Positions 7,076 to 8,674 of a stretch of DNA of 8,674 bases are shown here, in pieces. Each line of letters begins with the position of its first letter. The first letter of the stretch is position 1. The DNA comes from Paludibacteraceae bacterium. GTDB lineage: Bacteria; Bacteroidota; Bacteroidia; Bacteroidales; Paludibacteraceae. The stretch lies in the NCBI GenBank assembly GCA_947471245.1, contig CANIXM010000054.1:1-8674 (forward strand), written 5' to 3'. The notes under the pieces are model-generated. The model ran no database searches and was not told the DNA's origin. It saw only the letters and a program-made list of their open reading frames with translations. The position numbers were made by a program, and so were the translations under genes.

Positions 7076-7642
7076 ATGGGAGAGTCTAAAAACAATCTTG
7101 CGATTGAAGGCCTCAGTGGCCAAGTTGGAAATTTAGTATTTCGTCGCCGCAAGGCAGATGGAAAAGTGTTTGTTTCTGTTCATCCTACAGCCCACGAAGG
7201 AAAGCCACGTGATGCACAGCAAAAAATTAACGAGAGATTTCAGGAAGCAGTGATTTATGGCAAATCGGTCACAGCCGATCCAACCACTAAAGCTCTTTAT
7301 TTAGAGAAAGCATCCGCTGGTCTATCGGCTTTTAATGTAGCAGTGGCAGACTTCTTCAATGCGCCCGACATCAAGGAGGTGGACCTAAGTGCCTACAACG
7401 GACAGGTGGATAGCACCATCAAAATAAAGGTGTTGGACGACTTTAAAGTGGCAAAAGTGCATGTTAAAATCGCAAACGAAGATGGCAGTGTGGTGGAAGA
7501 AGGCGAAGCACTAATGCAAGCAAATGGCATCCACTGGATCTATTCTGCTACACAGCTCAACGACAGCTTGGTGGGTGATAAAATCACTGTGGTGGCTTGG
7601 GATCTTCCCAATAACAGCACAGTGAAAGAGGAAGTGCTCTAA
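7076..7642 (+). CDS. Conserved-looking hypothetical protein, DUF6266-like N-terminus
   Basis: This 188-residue protein has no signal peptide or membrane segment and is probably cytoplasmic. The N-terminus has a glycine-rich motif, EGLSGQVGNLVFRRR (11-25), then GKVFVSVHP (29-37). This is reminiscent of DUF6266-type Bacteroidota proteins (GxxGxVGNxV...), though I cannot confirm membership. A helical middle follows (DAQQKINERFQEAVIYGKS, 46-64, to about 97). The C-terminal third (about 105-188) alternates short beta strands, including KVHVKIANEDGSVVEEGEA and DKITVVAWDLPNN, and looks like a single Ig-like domain. Function is unknown to me. The ATG at 7076 is the first in frame and follows an A-rich leader without a Shine-Dalgarno sequence; no TAnnTTTG box was found nearby. 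It appears monocistronic, with a strong terminator about 95 bp after its stop. The protein reads as a clean intact frame with Bacteroidota-like codon use. Confidence 0.85.
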   Translation: MGESKNNLAIEGLSGQVGNLVFRRRKADGKVFVSVHPTAHEGKPRDAQQKINERFQEAVIYGKSVTADPTTKALYLEKASAGLSAFNVAVADFFNAPDIKEVDLSAYNGQVDSTIKIKVLDDFKVAKVHVKIANEDGSVVEEGEALMQANGIHWIYSATQLNDSLVGDKITVVAWDLPNNSTVKEEVL

Positions 7643-7736
7643 GCGTGATGGGGATACCCGATTAGGAACTTGCTGTATAGAGATGGACAGTACCAGTACC
7701 AGTGCTAGTCCTAATGCAACTGATGGTTGTCTCGGT

Positions 7737-7795
7737 AATAGTGGCAGTTTGTGGCTGAGCTTTTTGTTCAGTGCGCAAACTACCACTATTTTTTT
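7737..7795 (+). terminator. Strong hairpin terminator with T7 tract
   Basis: The 15-nt arm 7737-7751 (AATAGTGGCAGTTTG) pairs with 7776-7790 (CAAACTACCACTATT) with a single mismatch. A smaller CTGA/TCAG stem sits in the loop (7755-7758 with 7768-7771). The structure runs into seven T residues (7789-7795). It is the likely end of the transcript of the 188-residue gene. Confidence 0.8.
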
Positions 7796-7876
7796 CAATA
7801 ATAATACCGTGCTAGACTTGCATCCCTTACGCCGAACTAAAGCCATAGATTCACAAAACTGCGACTCGACAACTGT

Positions 7877-7919
7877 ACTGGACGTGGTTCTAATCCAATA
7901 GATTAGAACCACGTCCAGT
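7877..7919. other. Perfect 19-bp hairpin without a T tract
   Basis: ACTGGACGTGGTTCTAATC (7877-7895) is followed by the 5-nt loop CAATA and then by its exact reverse complement (7901-7919). Neither strand shows a clear T run after the stem, so it is not a textbook terminator. It lies 82 bp after the terminator at 7737-7795 and has no gene around it. Confidence 0.85.
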
Positions 7920-7925
7920 GTAACT

Positions 7926-8261
7926 CTGTCATATAACTACTCCGCATTCTCTCCGCAATGTAATCCAACTGAAAAACACTTCATAAGTAATCGATATTTA
8001 ACACAGATTAAATTACAATTACAATTTTATTGGTCATTATTTATTTATAAAACAATTACATATTTTTGCATTCTAAAATAAAAAAACTGTTACATTTTGA
8101 TGCATGATATGCAAAATTGATAAACAATAGATTAACAAAGAACCCCTAGCCTCCCATTTGTGACGGGACAAGCTCTAAAGAAGAAGAATATAATATAAAA
8201 TAAGATAAACACGTCATCCGTCTTTTGTCTCAAGACTTATGACTTAAAACATAGATAAAAC
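7926..8261. other. AT-rich gene-free interval before the T9SS cargo gene
   Basis: No coding sequence was found in these 336 bp. TATTTTTG at 8061-8068 fits the -7 box TAnnTTTG but lacks a well-placed TTG upstream, and would leave a leader of nearly 190 nt. An imperfect palindrome at 8094-8117 (ATTTTG ... CAAAAT, with TGCAT-GAT-ATGCA inside) lies about 25 bp after that box and could be an operator. Confidence 0.4.
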
Positions 8262-8674
8262 ATGAAAACCAAATCAACATTTTTACTCGTTCTTCTTTGC
8301 ATTATCAGTACCTCAAACATCAAACTACATGCCGACAGCGTGGGATTTCAATACGACGATCACGGCAACCGCATCAAAAGATGGATCATTTCAGGAGCAT
8401 CACATATCAAAAAAAATGCTGATGGTGACCAACAAGAAGGAGAAGAAGAAAACAAGACGCTCAATGAGCGAAGCATCAAGATCTACCCCAATCCCACCCA
8501 AGGTGACCTGAATGTAGACGTCACAAACATTAAAGAAGGCGATGCACTCAATGCCATGGTATATGACTTAAACGGCAAGGTGCTATATGCATCTCCCATC
8601 AAAGAAGGTAGCAACCCAGTGAATTTCAGCAATGCATCTGGTGGAGTTTACATTATGCGCATCACCAATGGCAC
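8262..8674 (+). CDS. Small T9SS-sorted secreted protein with YD-like motif (3' end outside window)
   Basis: The frame from ATG 8262 stays open to the window end, giving 137 residues. Residues 1-24 are a clear signal peptide: MKTK, then a hydrophobic core FLLVLLCIIS, with a probable cut after KLHA. Residues 28-40 read GFQYDDHGNRIKR, like one YD repeat of RHS proteins. A short acidic, Lys-rich spacer follows (about 50-70). From residue 72, IKIYPNPTQGDLNVDV begins a type A T9SS C-terminal sorting domain, which continues through MVYDLNGKVLY and GGVYIMRIT. Only a few residues should be missing. T9SS cargo crosses the outer membrane and is usually anchored to the cell surface or released. Almost no mature domain lies between signal and sorting domain, so its role is unclear; it may be the small partner of a larger RHS-type protein downstream. 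Confidence 0.88.
   Translation, partial: MKTKSTFLLVLLCIISTSNIKLHADSVGFQYDDHGNRIKRWIISGASHIKKNADGDQQEGEEENKTLNERSIKIYPNPTQGDLNVDVTNIKEGDALNAMVYDLNGKVLYASPIKEGSNPVNFSNASGGVYIMRITNG

Noticed and set aside
7665..7810. Stretch on the minus strand reading like Thr/Ser/Gly-rich protein (ISCIRTSTGTGTVHLYTASS, then stop)
   Set aside because: It looks protein-like in this frame but is bounded upstream by a TAG with no start codon. The AGTACC hexamer repeat explains the Thr/Gly run. At most it is a decayed gene end.
7683..7901. 72-residue open frame on the + strand
   Set aside because: It is low-complexity at the start and crosses the T-tract terminator and half of the perfect hairpin; better explained as RNA structure.
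7511..7912. 133-residue open frame on the minus strand, starting inside the 19-bp hairpin
   Set aside because: It overlaps the end of the intact 188-residue gene and runs through the terminator and hairpin. Its composition is unlike a folded protein and no domain is recognisable.
8140..8200. Riboswitch in the leader of the T9SS cargo gene
   Set aside because: Only a weak CCC/GGG pairing was seen around 8150-8167, and no known riboswitch core could be recognised.

Overview
The window looks like a chromosomal segment of a low-GC Bacteroidota (Bacteroidetes) bacterium. Three things support this. The last gene combines a signal peptide with a type IX secretion (T9SS) C-terminal sorting domain, a system confined to this phylum. 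Starts lack Shine-Dalgarno sequences and are preceded by A-rich leaders. At least one promoter matches the Bacteroidota pattern TTG / TAnnTTTG.

Layout. Positions 1-507 hold the 3' end of rsgA (ribosome-maturation GTPase), followed by an Lrp/AsnC-type regulator at 616-1116, both on the + strand and both ordinary. A hairpin at 1187-1227 with a T run separates them from a convergent two-gene minus-strand operon (5912 down to 1257). The first gene of the operon encodes a 575-residue lipase-like alpha/beta hydrolase (GHSRGA nucleophile elbow) with an N-terminal fascin-like beta-trefoil. The second, 36 bp downstream, encodes a 963-residue phospholipase-D-superfamily protein with two HKD motifs, an N-terminal LamG/concanavalin-like domain and a C-terminal bulb-lectin domain of three 36-residue repeats. 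Neither has a visible signal peptide or T9SS tail. Together they look like a paired lipid-attacking module in which each enzyme carries its own putative glycan- or surface-binding domains. This is the most interesting part of the window.

Positions 5913-7075 have no gene. They hold the probable operon promoter, a diverged duplication of 133 and 209 bp rich in short tandem and inverted repeats, and five 11-bp direct repeats just upstream of the next gene. That gene (7076-7642, +) encodes a 188-residue cytoplasmic protein of no function known to me. It is followed by a structured non-coding stretch with a strong terminator (7737-7795) and a perfect 19-bp hairpin (7877-7919).

After another AT-rich gap, 8262 starts a small secreted T9SS cargo protein that runs off the window end. 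It carries a single YD/RHS-like motif and may be the first gene of an RHS-type locus lying beyond the window.
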